Numbered from the stretch's first letter, positions 7,848-17,629 are shown. The stretch: 64,000 bases of DNA from UBA4416 sp040387475 (GCA_040387475.1 JAZKDT010000024.1:97703-161702); one strand, 5' to 3'. Program-made: numbers and translations. Notes: generated from the letters alone by a model not told the origin.

Positions 7848-9113
7848 TTATTTTGCTGCCTTTTCCTTTTTTGCCTTCTCCTTTAACGGCAAGATTAGCG
7901 TGTAACCTAAACGTTTTTTCAATTCTGTATTTGCTTCAATATAATCATGGTATTGCAAGCGGTATTTAAAATCCAATTGATTTTGATACTCCATGGCAAT
8001 CTCCACAAATAGGGAAAGACGCTCTTCAAACGTTACTGTACCAATTGCTTTGGGAAATTTATATTCAATTAAATACTCAAACAGATTTAATTTAGTTTGG
8101 GTTAAAAACCGTTCTACTAATTTTTCTGTATCCAGCTTTATTTGTTGAACCAGGCCCTGATCCTTAAAGTTACCCGCCATTTTATCGGCAAGTCCACGAA
8201 CCATTAAGCGGGTGATTTTATATTTTTCAGCTATGCGTTTACATAACACGTGTCCGTCGTCACTATATAAAAAGTCAATAGGGATCTTGGTTTTCGGCGT
8301 TTTATGTCCGTTGTGTTTTAAGGTATTAATGCCGGATACAATTTCCCGGAAATTGGTTTTGAAATGTAATGTACCGTGATCTTTTACCTCTTTTAAACGT
8401 TGGGCTTTTTTGTAAACGTCTAATTGGTACTGGATCTTGTTGATGAAATCCGTAATGTCGGTTTGTATCTCGATCAGGAAATCCAGGTTCTCGATCAAGC
8501 TCACTTTTAATGACGATACAATTCCAAACAATTCGGAATCGTTGGTAATGTTAAATAACGAACGTGTTTCATCAACGATAGTCGTTGTCTGCCTAATGAA
8601 ATCAATGATAGTATCTCTCTTCTCGCGGTAATCTTCAAGCTTCTGTAATTTAATGCGGTAGTTACTTTCATTCTTGTAAGTATCATCTACATTCTTCTGA
8701 AGCTTAATGATTTCACGCGTTAACGTGCTGTTGATACGCTTAAGGTATTTTTTAATGCTACGTAGAAATCGCATTTCGCGGGCTTCCTGGTAGAATTTAA
8801 TATGACGCTTTAACTCGTTGATATAATCGTTGATGAAGCCTGGTGTAACCTCACCGATCTCCATAAAGTCCTCAAACATGGCTACAACAGCGTCGTTCAG
8901 ACTCACAACATTCTCATATTCATATAGAATATCCAATGAAACCAGTTTACGATATTGTTCTTCCGAGATATCATCGCGGCCCAACAATTCATTTACCGTA
9001 ATATGGTCGCGTTGTCCAAATAGTAATTCAACTACACCACGATTGTGGTATAGATTTGATAGCAAATCTTTTACATTAACCTGTAAACTCATTAAAATAG
9101 TTCTGTTTAACAT
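7848..9113 (-). CDS. Kleisin-like condensin subunit (MksF/JetA type)
   Basis: The 421-residue cytoplasmic protein has an N-terminal winged-helix-like segment (VELLFGQRDHITVNELLG … EEQYRKLVSLDILYEYEN). A long helical middle with coiled-coil character follows (about 95-250), then a C-terminal region with a second possible winged helix and a Lys-rich end (LKEKAKKEKAAK). This is the layout of MukF/MksF/JetA kleisins, which bridge the two SMC heads. It is the first gene of the operon. A second ATG at 9092 (MSLQVNVKDLL) may be the true start. The assignment rests on architecture and operon position. Confidence 0.65.
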   Translation of the reverse strand: MLNRTILMSLQVNVKDLLSNLYHNRGVVELLFGQRDHITVNELLGRDDISEEQYRKLVSLDILYEYENVVSLNDAVVAMFEDFMEIGEVTPGFINDYINELKRHIKFYQEAREMRFLRSIKKYLKRINSTLTREIIKLQKNVDDTYKNESNYRIKLQKLEDYREKRDTIIDFIRQTTTIVDETRSLFNITNDSELFGIVSSLKVSLIENLDFLIEIQTDITDFINKIQYQLDVYKKAQRLKEVKDHGTLHFKTNFREIVSGINTLKHNGHKTPKTKIPIDFLYSDDGHVLCKRIAEKYKITRLMVRGLADKMAGNFKDQGLVQQIKLDTEKLVERFLTQTKLNLFEYLIEYKFPKAIGTVTFEERLSLFVEIAMEYQNQLDFKYRLQYHDYIEANTELKKRLGYTLILPLKEKAKKEKAAK

Positions 9114-9305
9114 CTAAAAATACGAAGGCTTTACAGCTCAATGAATTTGGGTTATTAACAAAAACCCGCGTAATTAACCAAACGTGCTTATTTAGTACCG
9201 TAAGTGCTTGATAAATAGGATTTTTGATGTTAATAGGACGTTGATAATGGGTTATGATCCTTATTTAAATGATTTTATCGCCCAAAAACCTATGTGTTTA
9301 ATTTT

Positions 9306-9313
9306 TATCTTTG
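9306..9313 (+). promoter_or_regulatory. Putative -7 element (TATCTTTG) of the M43 protease gene
   Basis: TATCTTTG matches the Bacteroidota -7 consensus TAnnTTTG and lies 25 bases before the ATG. I see no good -33 TTTG at 19 bases, so this is weak. The rest of the divergent intergenic region (9114-9338) shows nothing else clear. Confidence 0.35.
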
Positions 9314-9338
9314 ATATAACCAAAAAACAAACACAAGC

Positions 9339-12038
9339 ATGAAATATAATTTACAAATCACTGCTATATTGATGGTCTTATGTTCACAATGCTTTATAGC
9401 GCAGGAGCTAAAACACTGCGGAACAGATGAAGCCATTAAACAGTTATATGAAATACATCCCGAGTTGTTTCAATCATTTGTGGAAAATGAACAAGCGTAT
9501 ACGGCCAATCTTCATAAAAAAGTACAAAGCGCCACCACATATACTATTCCGGTTGTGTTTCACGTATTGCACCAAAACGGGCCAGAGAATATTTCTGATG
9601 CCCAAATCATTGACGGTATCAATATTTTGAATCGCGACATGAGAAAATTAAATGCGGATACCATTAATATTACTTCCAAATTCAGGCCTTTGGCTTCCGA
9701 TGTCAACATTGTATTTGCGCTTGCAAAGTTAGATCCTCAAGGAAATTGCACTAACGGTATTGACAGAATTTACACAAGCAAAACTAACTACGGTGATGAC
9801 AGTGCTAAAGTAAATCCATGGCCAAGAGATCAATATTTAAACATCTGGACTGCTAAAGCTCTTCAGCAGGGATGGGCAGGTTATGCATATTATCCCTCGG
9901 CTGCAACCGGATCCCTATCTGTACACGATGGCCTAATGATACTGGCCGATTATATTGGCTCCATTGGCACCAGTAACGTTAATAAATCACGTACGCTTAC
10001 CCATGAAATCGGCCACTGGCTGGATCTTGGTCACCCATGGAATACTACGATTAATATTTCTATTAACGTAGGTTTAGCCTGTGGTGATGATTTGGTAGAT
10101 GATACACCTATTACAAAAGGTCATACCACTTGTCCGAATTTATTAACTCCCGACTGTATGATAGATGATTTTTCAACGGGTATTTTTGATTTTAATAATG
10201 TTACTACAAGCTCAGGAAATACAGATCCTACAATTCCCTCTTCCATTTTTGACAGTGTAACGGTTACTCCATTTCAGGCAGCAGGTGTTTCTCCCAACTC
10301 GGGACAACCAGGGGAATTTTCGTTTGCTGACTGGCCAACCGGTGCTACAAATGGCGAAACCAATTTCGCTAACCTCACCGGAACACTTGATCCCTTAAAA
10401 TATTATGCGATCACCGTCGCTCCTAAGCCATCGTCTTCGATGAGCATTACAGGCTTCACATTTAAAATGAACCGTTCTTTAACTGGCCCTCGCACATATG
10501 CCATTCGGTCGAGCGCAGATGGATTTACCAACAACCTCACGGCAACGATAACTCCGGTCAATTCTAATTTAAGTATTAATACTGGAAATGTATTCTTTTA
10601 TAATAACGATTTGAGTAATGCTGAAGTTGGCAGTAAGATAACAGTGTCAGGTGTAAACTTTACTCATAAAGATATACCGGTTACGTTTAGAATTTATGCC
10701 TGGAATGCAGAAGACAACTTAGGTGAATTTTCTATTGACGATGTAACGATTTTGGGTTCTACGGGTATTATTGAAAATATTCAAAACTACATGGAATATT
10801 CTTACTGCTGTAACATGTGGACCATTGGACAAAAAGATCGCATGCGTTTAGCGGTTGAAAGCGCTATTTCTGGCCGAAGTAATTTGTGGTCGGCGGCAAA
10901 CCTTTTAGCAACAGGCATTTCGGCTCCAAGCACCACCTGTGCGCCCACCCCTGATTTTTATGTTAATAGAACGCGTATTTGCAAAGGTAATAGTGTAACG
11001 TTCACAAAAAACATTTTAAATGGCGCTGAAACCAGCAGACTATGGACATTTCAGGGAGGAACACCTGCCACCTCAACCGCAGCAAATCCAACAGTTACTT
11101 ATTCCATTGCCGGGACCTATTCTGTGAGTTTGTCAGCAACCAATGCATCCGGCACAAACACCATTACAAAAAACCAATACATTAGAGTGGATAACACGTT
11201 AGCAGATGTGGTTTACAGTGGCTCTTATTTTGAAGGGTTTGAAGTGCCAACTATTTTAGATTATACCTGGCAGTCGTATGACATCGATAATAACGGACAT
11301 AAATGGTCGCATGTAGCCAATGCCGGAACAGCAGGAACAAACGCTGCAGGAATGAACGCGTTTGGAAATTACGCTCAGGATATTGATGTGATGATGAGTC
11401 CATCTTATGATCTCACCGGCGCAGCAAATAGCGTATTTAATTTCAAAGTGGCGTCAGCATCAACTACAACTGTAAGTGCAAACATCCAGGATGAGCTGCG
11501 CGTTTTCTTCTCTACTAATTGTGGAGGAAACTGGTTTCAGAGAGCTGTTATTACTGGAACTACTTTAACAAATAATCCAGCTATGATTTCTGCTTTTATT
11601 CCCAATGCATCTACTGTATGGACGCAATATTCACTTCCTATTTTATCAATATTTCAGGTAAGTAATGTGTTGGTCAAGTTTCAATATAAATCGAGTTTTG
11701 GTAGCAATAATATTTACATCGATGATGTGAATATTTCAAATTCATCCGTAGGAATCGAGGAAACTGACTTTCAAAATTCCGAGATGATCATCTTCCCGAA
11801 TCCAAGTAATGATAAAGCAACTATGAATTATCGTTTATCTGCAGACGCAAAAGTGAGTATTGAGTTATTTGACATTTTAGGCAAAATAGTCTATCAAAAA
11901 AATCCATCTCTTCAACCGGCAGGTGATCATTCAGAAGTGTTCTCCAAACGTGAATTAAATCTTGGCAATGGGGTGTATTTTGTTAAGTTACAAATTAACA
12001 ATAAATCACATATTCAAAAGCTCATTATTACAGAATAA
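9339..12038 (+). CDS. T9SS-secreted M43 (pappalysin-type) metalloprotease with inserted domain
   Basis: The 899-residue protein opens with a signal peptide (ending CFIAQ). The zinc site HEIGHWLDLGH starts at His222, and the Met-turn is NYMEYSYC with Met485 followed by WTIGQKDRM, both diagnostic of M43 cytophagalysins. In this family the Met-turn normally lies within about 60-70 residues of the zinc site. Here roughly 200 residues (about 275-478, FDFNN … FSIDDVTILG) are inserted and look like a beta-sandwich. A PKD domain (about 538-622), a jelly-roll-like region and a C-terminal T9SS type A sorting domain (from FPNPSND near 818) follow. It is probably exported and cell-surface bound or released, degrading protein for nutrition. 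bshC follows 33 bases later and is functionally unrelated. Confidence 0.9.
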   Translation: MKYNLQITAILMVLCSQCFIAQELKHCGTDEAIKQLYEIHPELFQSFVENEQAYTANLHKKVQSATTYTIPVVFHVLHQNGPENISDAQIIDGINILNRDMRKLNADTINITSKFRPLASDVNIVFALAKLDPQGNCTNGIDRIYTSKTNYGDDSAKVNPWPRDQYLNIWTAKALQQGWAGYAYYPSAATGSLSVHDGLMILADYIGSIGTSNVNKSRTLTHEIGHWLDLGHPWNTTINISINVGLACGDDLVDDTPITKGHTTCPNLLTPDCMIDDFSTGIFDFNNVTTSSGNTDPTIPSSIFDSVTVTPFQAAGVSPNSGQPGEFSFADWPTGATNGETNFANLTGTLDPLKYYAITVAPKPSSSMSITGFTFKMNRSLTGPRTYAIRSSADGFTNNLTATITPVNSNLSINTGNVFFYNNDLSNAEVGSKITVSGVNFTHKDIPVTFRIYAWNAEDNLGEFSIDDVTILGSTGIIENIQNYMEYSYCCNMWTIGQKDRMRLAVESAISGRSNLWSAANLLATGISAPSTTCAPTPDFYVNRTRICKGNSVTFTKNILNGAETSRLWTFQGGTPATSTAANPTVTYSIAGTYSVSLSATNASGTNTITKNQYIRVDNTLADVVYSGSYFEGFEVPTILDYTWQSYDIDNNGHKWSHVANAGTAGTNAAGMNAFGNYAQDIDVMMSPSYDLTGAANSVFNFKVASASTTTVSANIQDELRVFFSTNCGGNWFQRAVITGTTLTNNPAMISAFIPNASTVWTQYSLPILSIFQVSNVLVKFQYKSSFGSNNIYIDDVNISNSSVGIEETDFQNSEMIIFPNPSNDKATMNYRLSADAKVSIELFDILGKIVYQKNPSLQPAGDHSEVFSKRELNLGNGVYFVKLQINNKSHIQKLIITE

Positions 12039-12071
12039 TAGGTTCCTTTATACTTTATTCTACTTAAACAT

Positions 12072-13670
12072 ATGTTTCAAAAACAATTTATTCCTGTTTC
12101 TAAAACAGCGCTTTTCTCGTCTCTTTTCGCGGATTACCTTACTCAATCTGAAAAGGTAAAACCCTTTTATAAAGAACATTTCAGTTCAAAAGATTTCTCC
12201 GACTATCTTGAAAACTATAAGTTTGATTACTTAGACAGACCTGTATTAGTTCGGGCATTAGAAAAGCAGGCTAATTTTGTTTCCAACGCCAGCAGCACTG
12301 TTATAGCAAATATTAAGTTGCTGGAAAAACCGTCAACTTACACGGTTACAACCGGACATCAATTATGTTTATTCACTGGTCCGTTATATTTTATTTATAA
12401 GATAGTAAGCGCCATTAATTTATGTAACACACTAAAACAAAAATTTCCAAATAAAGATTTTGTGCCAGTTTATTGGATGGCCAGTGAAGATCATGATTTT
12501 GAAGAAATCAATCATGTCCATGTATTTGGAAAAAAACTAGTTTGGAACAGCTCGCAAAAAGGAGCTGTTGGCGAATTCAGTACCGAAGGGTTACAGGAAG
12601 TAATTACTGAATTAAAGGCCATTTTAGGCGAGAGTGATAATTCAAAAAACCTAATTGATTTATTTGAAAAAGCATATGTACAACACGCCAATTTGGCTGA
12701 TGCCACACGATACCTGGTAAATGCGTTGTTTGGAGAATACGGAGTTGTTACTTTAGATGGAAATGATGCTGATTTAAAAAACCTTTTTAAAGAAGAGTTC
12801 AGTAAAGATATTTTTGAAAACACTTCTGCAAAATTGGTGAATGAAACGATTGATGAATTAAAAAAACACTATTCGGCTCAGGTAAGTCCGCGCGATATAA
12901 ATATTTTTTACAAAGAAAAAGGGATACGCGAACGCATAGAAAAACAGGGAAATGAATATGTTGTTTTGAATACAGAAATTCGTTTTACTGAACAGGAATT
13001 AAAAAGCATAATTGACACCAGTCCCGAAAAATTAAGTCCGAACGTTGTGCTACGGCCTTTATACCAACAAAAGATATTACCTAACATTGCTTATGTTGGT
13101 GGACCGGGAGAACTCGCCTATTGGTTGGAATATAAAACTATGTTTGATGCTTTTAATATCCATTTCCCCATTTTGGTGCCGAGAAACTTTGTCATGTTAT
13201 TTGATAAAGGAACCCAAACTAAAATTCAAAAACTCAATTTAACTATCGAAGATACTTTTAGGGACGGCGAAGAATTAGTGAAAGCATTTATTAAAACGCA
13301 ACATGATGATATTAATTTAGAGACTGCTAAAAATCAACTCGCAGCTGTCTACGCATCGGTTTTGGAAACTGTTTCCGGCATCGACAAAACATTAGTAGGT
13401 ACTACCGAGGCTGAAAAACAAAAAGCTATCAATGGTTTAGCAACAATCGAACAAAAGATAAATCGCGCTTTAAAACAAAAATCGGAAACAGATATCAATC
13501 AGATATGGACCATCAAAGGAAAATTATTTCCTAACAATGTACCACAGGAACGATACGATAATTTCAGTGCTTATTATTCAAAATACGGAAAAGAATTTAT
13601 CATAGGATTAATGGCTACATTAACTTACGCCCTTGATAATTTTGAGTACACCATTTTAAAAGAGAATTAA
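12072..13670 (+). CDS. bshC: Bacillithiol biosynthesis cysteine-adding enzyme BshC
   Basis: The 532-residue length fits BshC. Family landmarks are TTGHQLCLFTGPLYFIYK, PVYWMASEDHDFEEI and the later GGPGELAYW. BshC adds cysteine to glucosaminyl-malate in the last step of bacillithiol synthesis in the cytoplasm. This low-molecular-weight thiol occurs in Firmicutes and many Bacteroidota. bshA and bshB are not in the window. A coiled coil near the C-terminus (about 420-490), typical of the family, is visible. Confidence 0.93.
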   Translation: MFQKQFIPVSKTALFSSLFADYLTQSEKVKPFYKEHFSSKDFSDYLENYKFDYLDRPVLVRALEKQANFVSNASSTVIANIKLLEKPSTYTVTTGHQLCLFTGPLYFIYKIVSAINLCNTLKQKFPNKDFVPVYWMASEDHDFEEINHVHVFGKKLVWNSSQKGAVGEFSTEGLQEVITELKAILGESDNSKNLIDLFEKAYVQHANLADATRYLVNALFGEYGVVTLDGNDADLKNLFKEEFSKDIFENTSAKLVNETIDELKKHYSAQVSPRDINIFYKEKGIRERIEKQGNEYVVLNTEIRFTEQELKSIIDTSPEKLSPNVVLRPLYQQKILPNIAYVGGPGELAYWLEYKTMFDAFNIHFPILVPRNFVMLFDKGTQTKIQKLNLTIEDTFRDGEELVKAFIKTQHDDINLETAKNQLAAVYASVLETVSGIDKTLVGTTEAEKQKAINGLATIEQKINRALKQKSETDINQIWTIKGKLFPNNVPQERYDNFSAYYSKYGKEFIIGLMATLTYALDNFEYTILKEN

Positions 13671-13674
13671 GCCT

Positions 13675-13935
13675 TTAAGCTTCTTCTTCAATCATTTCTT
13701 TTCCCCTGATGTTTCTCCAAAGTGAAACAATTTGCTTTCTAAAAATAAAAGCAATCAAGAAGTATGGAACTGCCATTAAATAAAGGATCCCGGTATTTAG
13801 TCCGCCTGCCACTGAATTTTTTTGGCCCTGGCTGCTTTCCACTGACGCTTTACACATAGCACACTGCGCCTCAGTCATATTTGGCACTAAAACCAACAAC
13901 AGAATAACAGTTAATATAAAGGCGTGTTTTTTCAC
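13675..13935 (-). CDS. Small membrane protein with CxxC motif
   Basis: The 86-residue protein has an N-terminal signal or membrane segment, a short external part with CAMC just after the predicted cleavage site (AQCAMCKAS), a second membrane helix (TGILYLMAVPYFLIAFIF) and an acidic end. I do not recognise a named family, though such small CxxC membrane proteins recur in Bacteroidota. It is convergent with bshC (4 bases apart) and 16 bases downstream of the laccase-domain gene. Confidence 0.65.
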   Translation of the reverse strand: MKKHAFILTVILLLVLVPNMTEAQCAMCKASVESSQGQKNSVAGGLNTGILYLMAVPYFLIAFIFRKQIVSLWRNIRGKEMIEEEA

Positions 13936-13951
13936 GGATCAAATTTACGAA

Positions 13952-14673
13952 TTATTTCAACATAATGAGCGCCCACATTCTGCCCGTTTTTCCGCTGTCT
14001 CTCCGGTAAGAGAAAAAATCTGCTTCGGTGGTACAGCGGCCCATACTCCACATATTCTCTTTTAAGATTCCGCTCTCCAAAGCAACAAATTCATTGGCTT
14101 TTAACAAATCCATTTGACGTTCATCCCAGCAATACTCAGGAAAACCCTGTTCTCTAAATTGCAGAATAACATCGAGGCTTACCTGATAATTTTGAACGCA
14201 AATGCCCTGTCCGATGGCCATCTTAATGTACTTTTTTTCAGCGCCCAACTTTACCATTTCATGAATCGCATTTTTAACAATTCTGTTCAGAGTACCTCTC
14301 CAGCCACAGTGCGCCGCTCCAATTATCTTATTTTTGTCGTCATGAAACAGGATTGGGTAGCAATCTGCCGCTCCAACAGCCAAAGCCAAGCCCGGCTTAT
14401 TAGTCACTAATGCATCTCCCGTCTGCTTTCCAACTACAGCCTGACATACAATATTGCTGTGAATTTGATTGAGGTATGAAACCTGATCCATGGTTATATT
14501 TAAATCACTCAACGCCCTCTTTCTGTTTTCGGCAATATTCTCAGATGAATCTTCAGTACCGCCAAGATTTAGACTTGNNNNNNNNNNCTTGTAAAAGGTG
14601 CAGGTGACACGCCTCCATGACGCGTAGAGAAGCCATGATTTGTTTTGATATTTGGGCTGTTTATCCAGTACAT
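13952..14673 (-). CDS. pgeF: Laccase-domain / purine nucleoside phosphorylase-like protein (YfiH family), interrupted by N gap
   Basis: The gene runs from the ATG at 14673 (MYWINSPNIKTNHGFSTRHG) across the ten-N gap at 14578-14587 to the stop at 13952. Before the gap it reads FSTRHGGVSPAPFT and after it SLNLGGTEDSSENIAENR, which is the contiguous YfiH N-terminus. Downstream motifs are GDALVTN, GAADCYPILF, AAHCGWRGTL and GICVQNYQV, giving the Cys and two His zinc ligands. YfiH proteins are cytoplasmic purine nucleoside phosphorylase/adenosine deaminase-like enzymes; in E. coli, YfiH (PgeF) edits peptidoglycan precursors. An apparent TTG start at 14512 is an artefact of the gap. Confidence 0.9.
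14578..14587. other. Assembly gap (10 N), probably of negative real length
   Basis: The left flank ends in agacttg and the right begins with cttgtaaaag. Merging the shared cttg removes the gap and restores the reading frame PFTSLNLGG of the YfiH family gene. The Ns are therefore likely a scaffolding artefact. Confidence 0.9.
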
Positions 14674-14744
14674 TTTTGTAGTGTTTACGCTATAAAAATA
14701 GTAAATTAGCCCTTTAAAAATTAAATAATTAATACTTTATAAAA

Positions 14745-16001
14745 TTGACTTTCAACGACTTTAATTTCGATCAATCATTGATAGATGGCTTGCAATCAAT
14801 GGGTTACAAACTACCTACTCCTATACAACAACAGGCTATTCCGGTTATACAAGCTGGAAAAGACTTAATAGCATGTGCGCAAACGGGAACTGGTAAAACA
14901 GCAGCCTTTGTTTTACCTGTTTTAGATAAGATCATCAAAACCAAAAAAGGCGGTATAAATACTCTTATCATTGCTCCAACGCGTGAGTTGGTTTTGCAAA
15001 TTGACCAGCAAATTGAAGGCATGGCGTATTTTTGCGGTGTTAGTTCAATTGGCATTTATGGCGGCAACGATGGCGTTACCTGGGAACGACAGGCCAGATC
15101 GTTACGCGAAGGTGTAGATATTGTTATTGCAACGCCTGGTCGTTTAATCGCCTTACTCCAATCAGGCGATATTAAATTTGAAACTATTGAGCATCTGATT
15201 TTAGATGAGGCTGATCGTATGTTGGACATGGGCTTTGCAGATGACATCAAAACCATCTTAAAATATGTTCCCGAGAAAAGACAAACCATTATGTTCTCAG
15301 CTACCATGGCTCCAAAGATCAGGGTATTAGCCGGACATTTATTAAATAATCCTGAATCTATAAACATTGCAATTTCTAAACCGGCTGCAGGCATTGTACA
15401 GCAGGCTTATGTGGTTTACGACGGTCAAAAAGAAAAATTACTAAAAGAAATTTTAAAGAACGAAGATTTTTCGTCGGTAATCATTTTCTCTTCAACCAAA
15501 GAAAAAGTAAAAGAATTAGCGCAAACCTTTAAAGCATTAAAATATTCTGTACAAGGATTTTCGTCTGATCTGGAACAAAGCGAACGTGAGGAAATTATGC
15601 GCAACTTCAAAGCACGTAACTTACGTATTTTGATCGGAACTGATATTTTATCACGGGGAATTGATGTAGATGGAATTAGTTTAGTTGTAAATTTTGACGC
15701 TCCGCCAGATCCCGAAGATTATATTCATCGCATTGGCAGAACAGCCCGTGCGGAAAAAGCCGGAGTAGCTATTACTTTTATTAATGAAAAGGATCAACCA
15801 CGCTTTGCTCAAATTGAAGCATTGATGGGAATGGATGTTACTAAAATGCCAATTCCTGAAGAGTTTGGAAAAGGTCCGGAATATAACCCGGATGCAGCTA
15901 AAAAGAAATTTGATAAGCCTCGCGGCTTTGGCGGAAAAGGAAAACCCGGAGGAGCAAAACCGGGAAATAAAAAACCATTTCACGGACCCAAAAAAGTATA
16001 A
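14745..16001 (+). CDS. DEAD-box RNA helicase (RhlE-like)
   Basis: The 418-residue protein has the full DEAD-box set: Q motif (GYKLPTPIQ, 20-28), Walker A AQTGTGKT (45-52), PTRELVLQ, DEAD at 154-157, SAT, RGID and HRIGRTAR. The C-terminal tail is basic and Gly-rich (RGFGGKGKPGGAKPGNKK), as in RhlE-type helicases acting in ribosome assembly or cold-shock RNA remodelling. The start is a TTG (14745); the sequence aligns with the family from this codon and no ATG is nearby. It appears monocistronic, with the carboxyltransferase starting 83 bases later. Confidence 0.92.
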   Translation: MTFNDFNFDQSLIDGLQSMGYKLPTPIQQQAIPVIQAGKDLIACAQTGTGKTAAFVLPVLDKIIKTKKGGINTLIIAPTRELVLQIDQQIEGMAYFCGVSSIGIYGGNDGVTWERQARSLREGVDIVIATPGRLIALLQSGDIKFETIEHLILDEADRMLDMGFADDIKTILKYVPEKRQTIMFSATMAPKIRVLAGHLLNNPESINIAISKPAAGIVQQAYVVYDGQKEKLLKEILKNEDFSSVIIFSSTKEKVKELAQTFKALKYSVQGFSSDLEQSEREEIMRNFKARNLRILIGTDILSRGIDVDGISLVVNFDAPPDPEDYIHRIGRTARAEKAGVAITFINEKDQPRFAQIEALMGMDVTKMPIPEEFGKGPEYNPDAAKKKFDKPRGFGGKGKPGGAKPGNKKPFHGPKKV

Positions 16002-16084
16002 CTATTTACACAAAATTGTATATTTAAATTTTAAATTAAATGGATAAAGTACTGGCGCCTTTAGAGCAAAATAAAACAACAGAC

Positions 16085-17629
16085 ATGAACTCAAAACTAT
16101 CTTTACTGGAAGAAAAACAAGCTGAAGCACTTTTAGGTGGCGGACAAAAACGTATAGATTCCCAGCACAAAAAAGGAAAATTAACGGCACGCGAACGTTT
16201 ACATTTTTTATTGGATGAAGGCAGCTTTGAAGAGATAGGTATGTTTGTAACACATCGTTCAACAGAGTTTGGTTTGGATCGTGAAAAATATTTGGGAGAT
16301 GGTGTTGTTACGGGCTACGGAACCGTAAATGGAAGATTAATTTATGTCTTCTCTCAGGACTTCACTGTTTTTGGAGGTTCTTTATCAGAAACGCATGCAG
16401 AAAAAATTTGCCGTATTATGGATCTGGCAATGCAAAACGGCGCTCCCTTAATTGGTTTGAATGATAGTGGTGGCGCGCGTATCCAGGAAGGTGTAGTTTC
16501 ATTAGGAGGCTATGCTGACATTTTTTATAAGAACACGATGGCTTCGGGAGTGATTCCACAATTATCTGCTATTATGGGGCCATGTGCCGGTGGTGCAGTT
16601 TATAGTCCTGCTATTACAGATTTTATTATGATGGTAGAAAATACAAGCTACATGTTTGTAACAGGACCTAATGTTGTTAAAACAGTAACTCATGAAGAAG
16701 TAACATCTGAAGAGTTAGGTGGTGCATCTGCACATTCTATGAAATCAGGTGTCACTCATTTCTCTTGTGCTAACGAAATTGAATGCATCAATAACATCAA
16801 GGCATTGTTAAGCTATATGCCTCAAAACTGCGAGGATGATGCACCGAGTGTTCCTTACGAAAGTAATGGAAATGAAAAACGCACCGCTTTAAATTCCATT
16901 ATTCCTGATAATGCCAATCAACCTTACGATATACGCGAAGTTATTGAAGGAACAATTGATGAAGGCTCTTTTTTAGAAGTACATAAAAATTATGCAGAAA
17001 ATATTGTAGTAGGTTTTGCCCGCCTGGCAGGAAAAAGCATTGGTATTGTGGCTAACCAACCGGCATTTTTAGCGGGTGTATTAGATAATAATTGTTCAAC
17101 CAAAGCAGCCCGTTTTGTTAGATTCTGCGACTGCTTCAATATTCCCTTACTGGTATTCGAAGATGTTCCGGGGTTTCTGCCGGGTACCGATCAGGAGTGG
17201 CACGGAATTATTTCTAATGGGGCCAAATTATTATATGCATTTTGTGAAGCAACTGTTCCAAGAATTACGGTAATAACACGTAAAGCATATGGTGGCGCTT
17301 ATGATGTAATGAATAGCAAGCATATTGGTGCCGACATGAATTATGCGTGGCCAAGTGCAGAGATCGCTGTAATGGGTGCTAAAGGAGCTGCGGAAATTAT
17401 TTTCAAAACAGAAATTGCTGCGGCTAATGATCCCGCAGCGAAATTAGCTGAGAAAGAAAAAGAATATATTGAACACTTTGCCAATCCTTACCGAGCTGCA
17501 GAAAGGGGTTATGTAGATGAAGTGATCAAACCGGAAGATACGCGCGAAAAATTGATTCGTGCTTTTAAAATGTTGGAAAACAAAGCTGCAAAATTACCTA
17601 AGAAAAAACATGGTAACATCCCTTTATAA
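16085..17629 (+). CDS. Acyl-CoA (propionyl-CoA) carboxylase carboxyltransferase subunit
   Basis: This is the carboxyltransferase beta subunit of a biotin-dependent acyl-CoA carboxylase, most like PccB. It transfers CO2 from carboxybiotin to propionyl-CoA or a related acyl-CoA. From the ATG at 16085 it has 514 residues, the usual length. It begins with the family pattern LLEEKQ … LGGGQKRIDSQHKKGKLTARER. It carries two crotonase-fold halves with oxyanion regions GGARIQEGV and GAYDVM, and ends in a Lys-rich KLPKKKHGNIPL. An in-frame ATG at 16040 would add 15 residues without family support. No biotin carboxylase or biotin carrier gene is adjacent, so the partner subunits must lie elsewhere. Confidence 0.92.
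   Translation: MNSKLSLLEEKQAEALLGGGQKRIDSQHKKGKLTARERLHFLLDEGSFEEIGMFVTHRSTEFGLDREKYLGDGVVTGYGTVNGRLIYVFSQDFTVFGGSLSETHAEKICRIMDLAMQNGAPLIGLNDSGGARIQEGVVSLGGYADIFYKNTMASGVIPQLSAIMGPCAGGAVYSPAITDFIMMVENTSYMFVTGPNVVKTVTHEEVTSEELGGASAHSMKSGVTHFSCANEIECINNIKALLSYMPQNCEDDAPSVPYESNGNEKRTALNSIIPDNANQPYDIREVIEGTIDEGSFLEVHKNYAENIVVGFARLAGKSIGIVANQPAFLAGVLDNNCSTKAARFVRFCDCFNIPLLVFEDVPGFLPGTDQEWHGIISNGAKLLYAFCEATVPRITVITRKAYGGAYDVMNSKHIGADMNYAWPSAEIAVMGAKGAAEIIFKTEIAAANDPAAKLAEKEKEYIEHFANPYRAAERGYVDEVIKPEDTREKLIRAFKMLENKAAKLPKKKHGNIPL

Noticed and set aside
7766..7969. 67-residue plus-strand frame across the kleisin/MksE boundary
   Set aside because: Antisense to two well-supported genes, no family resemblance.
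2435..9113. Calling the operon a complete Wadjet (JetABCD) defence system
   Set aside because: No gene in the window shows Toprim or DUF3322 features of JetD, and the context is chromosomal housekeeping.
14804..15983. Minus-strand frames under the DEAD-box helicase gene
   Set aside because: All lie antisense to a complete, well-conserved helicase.
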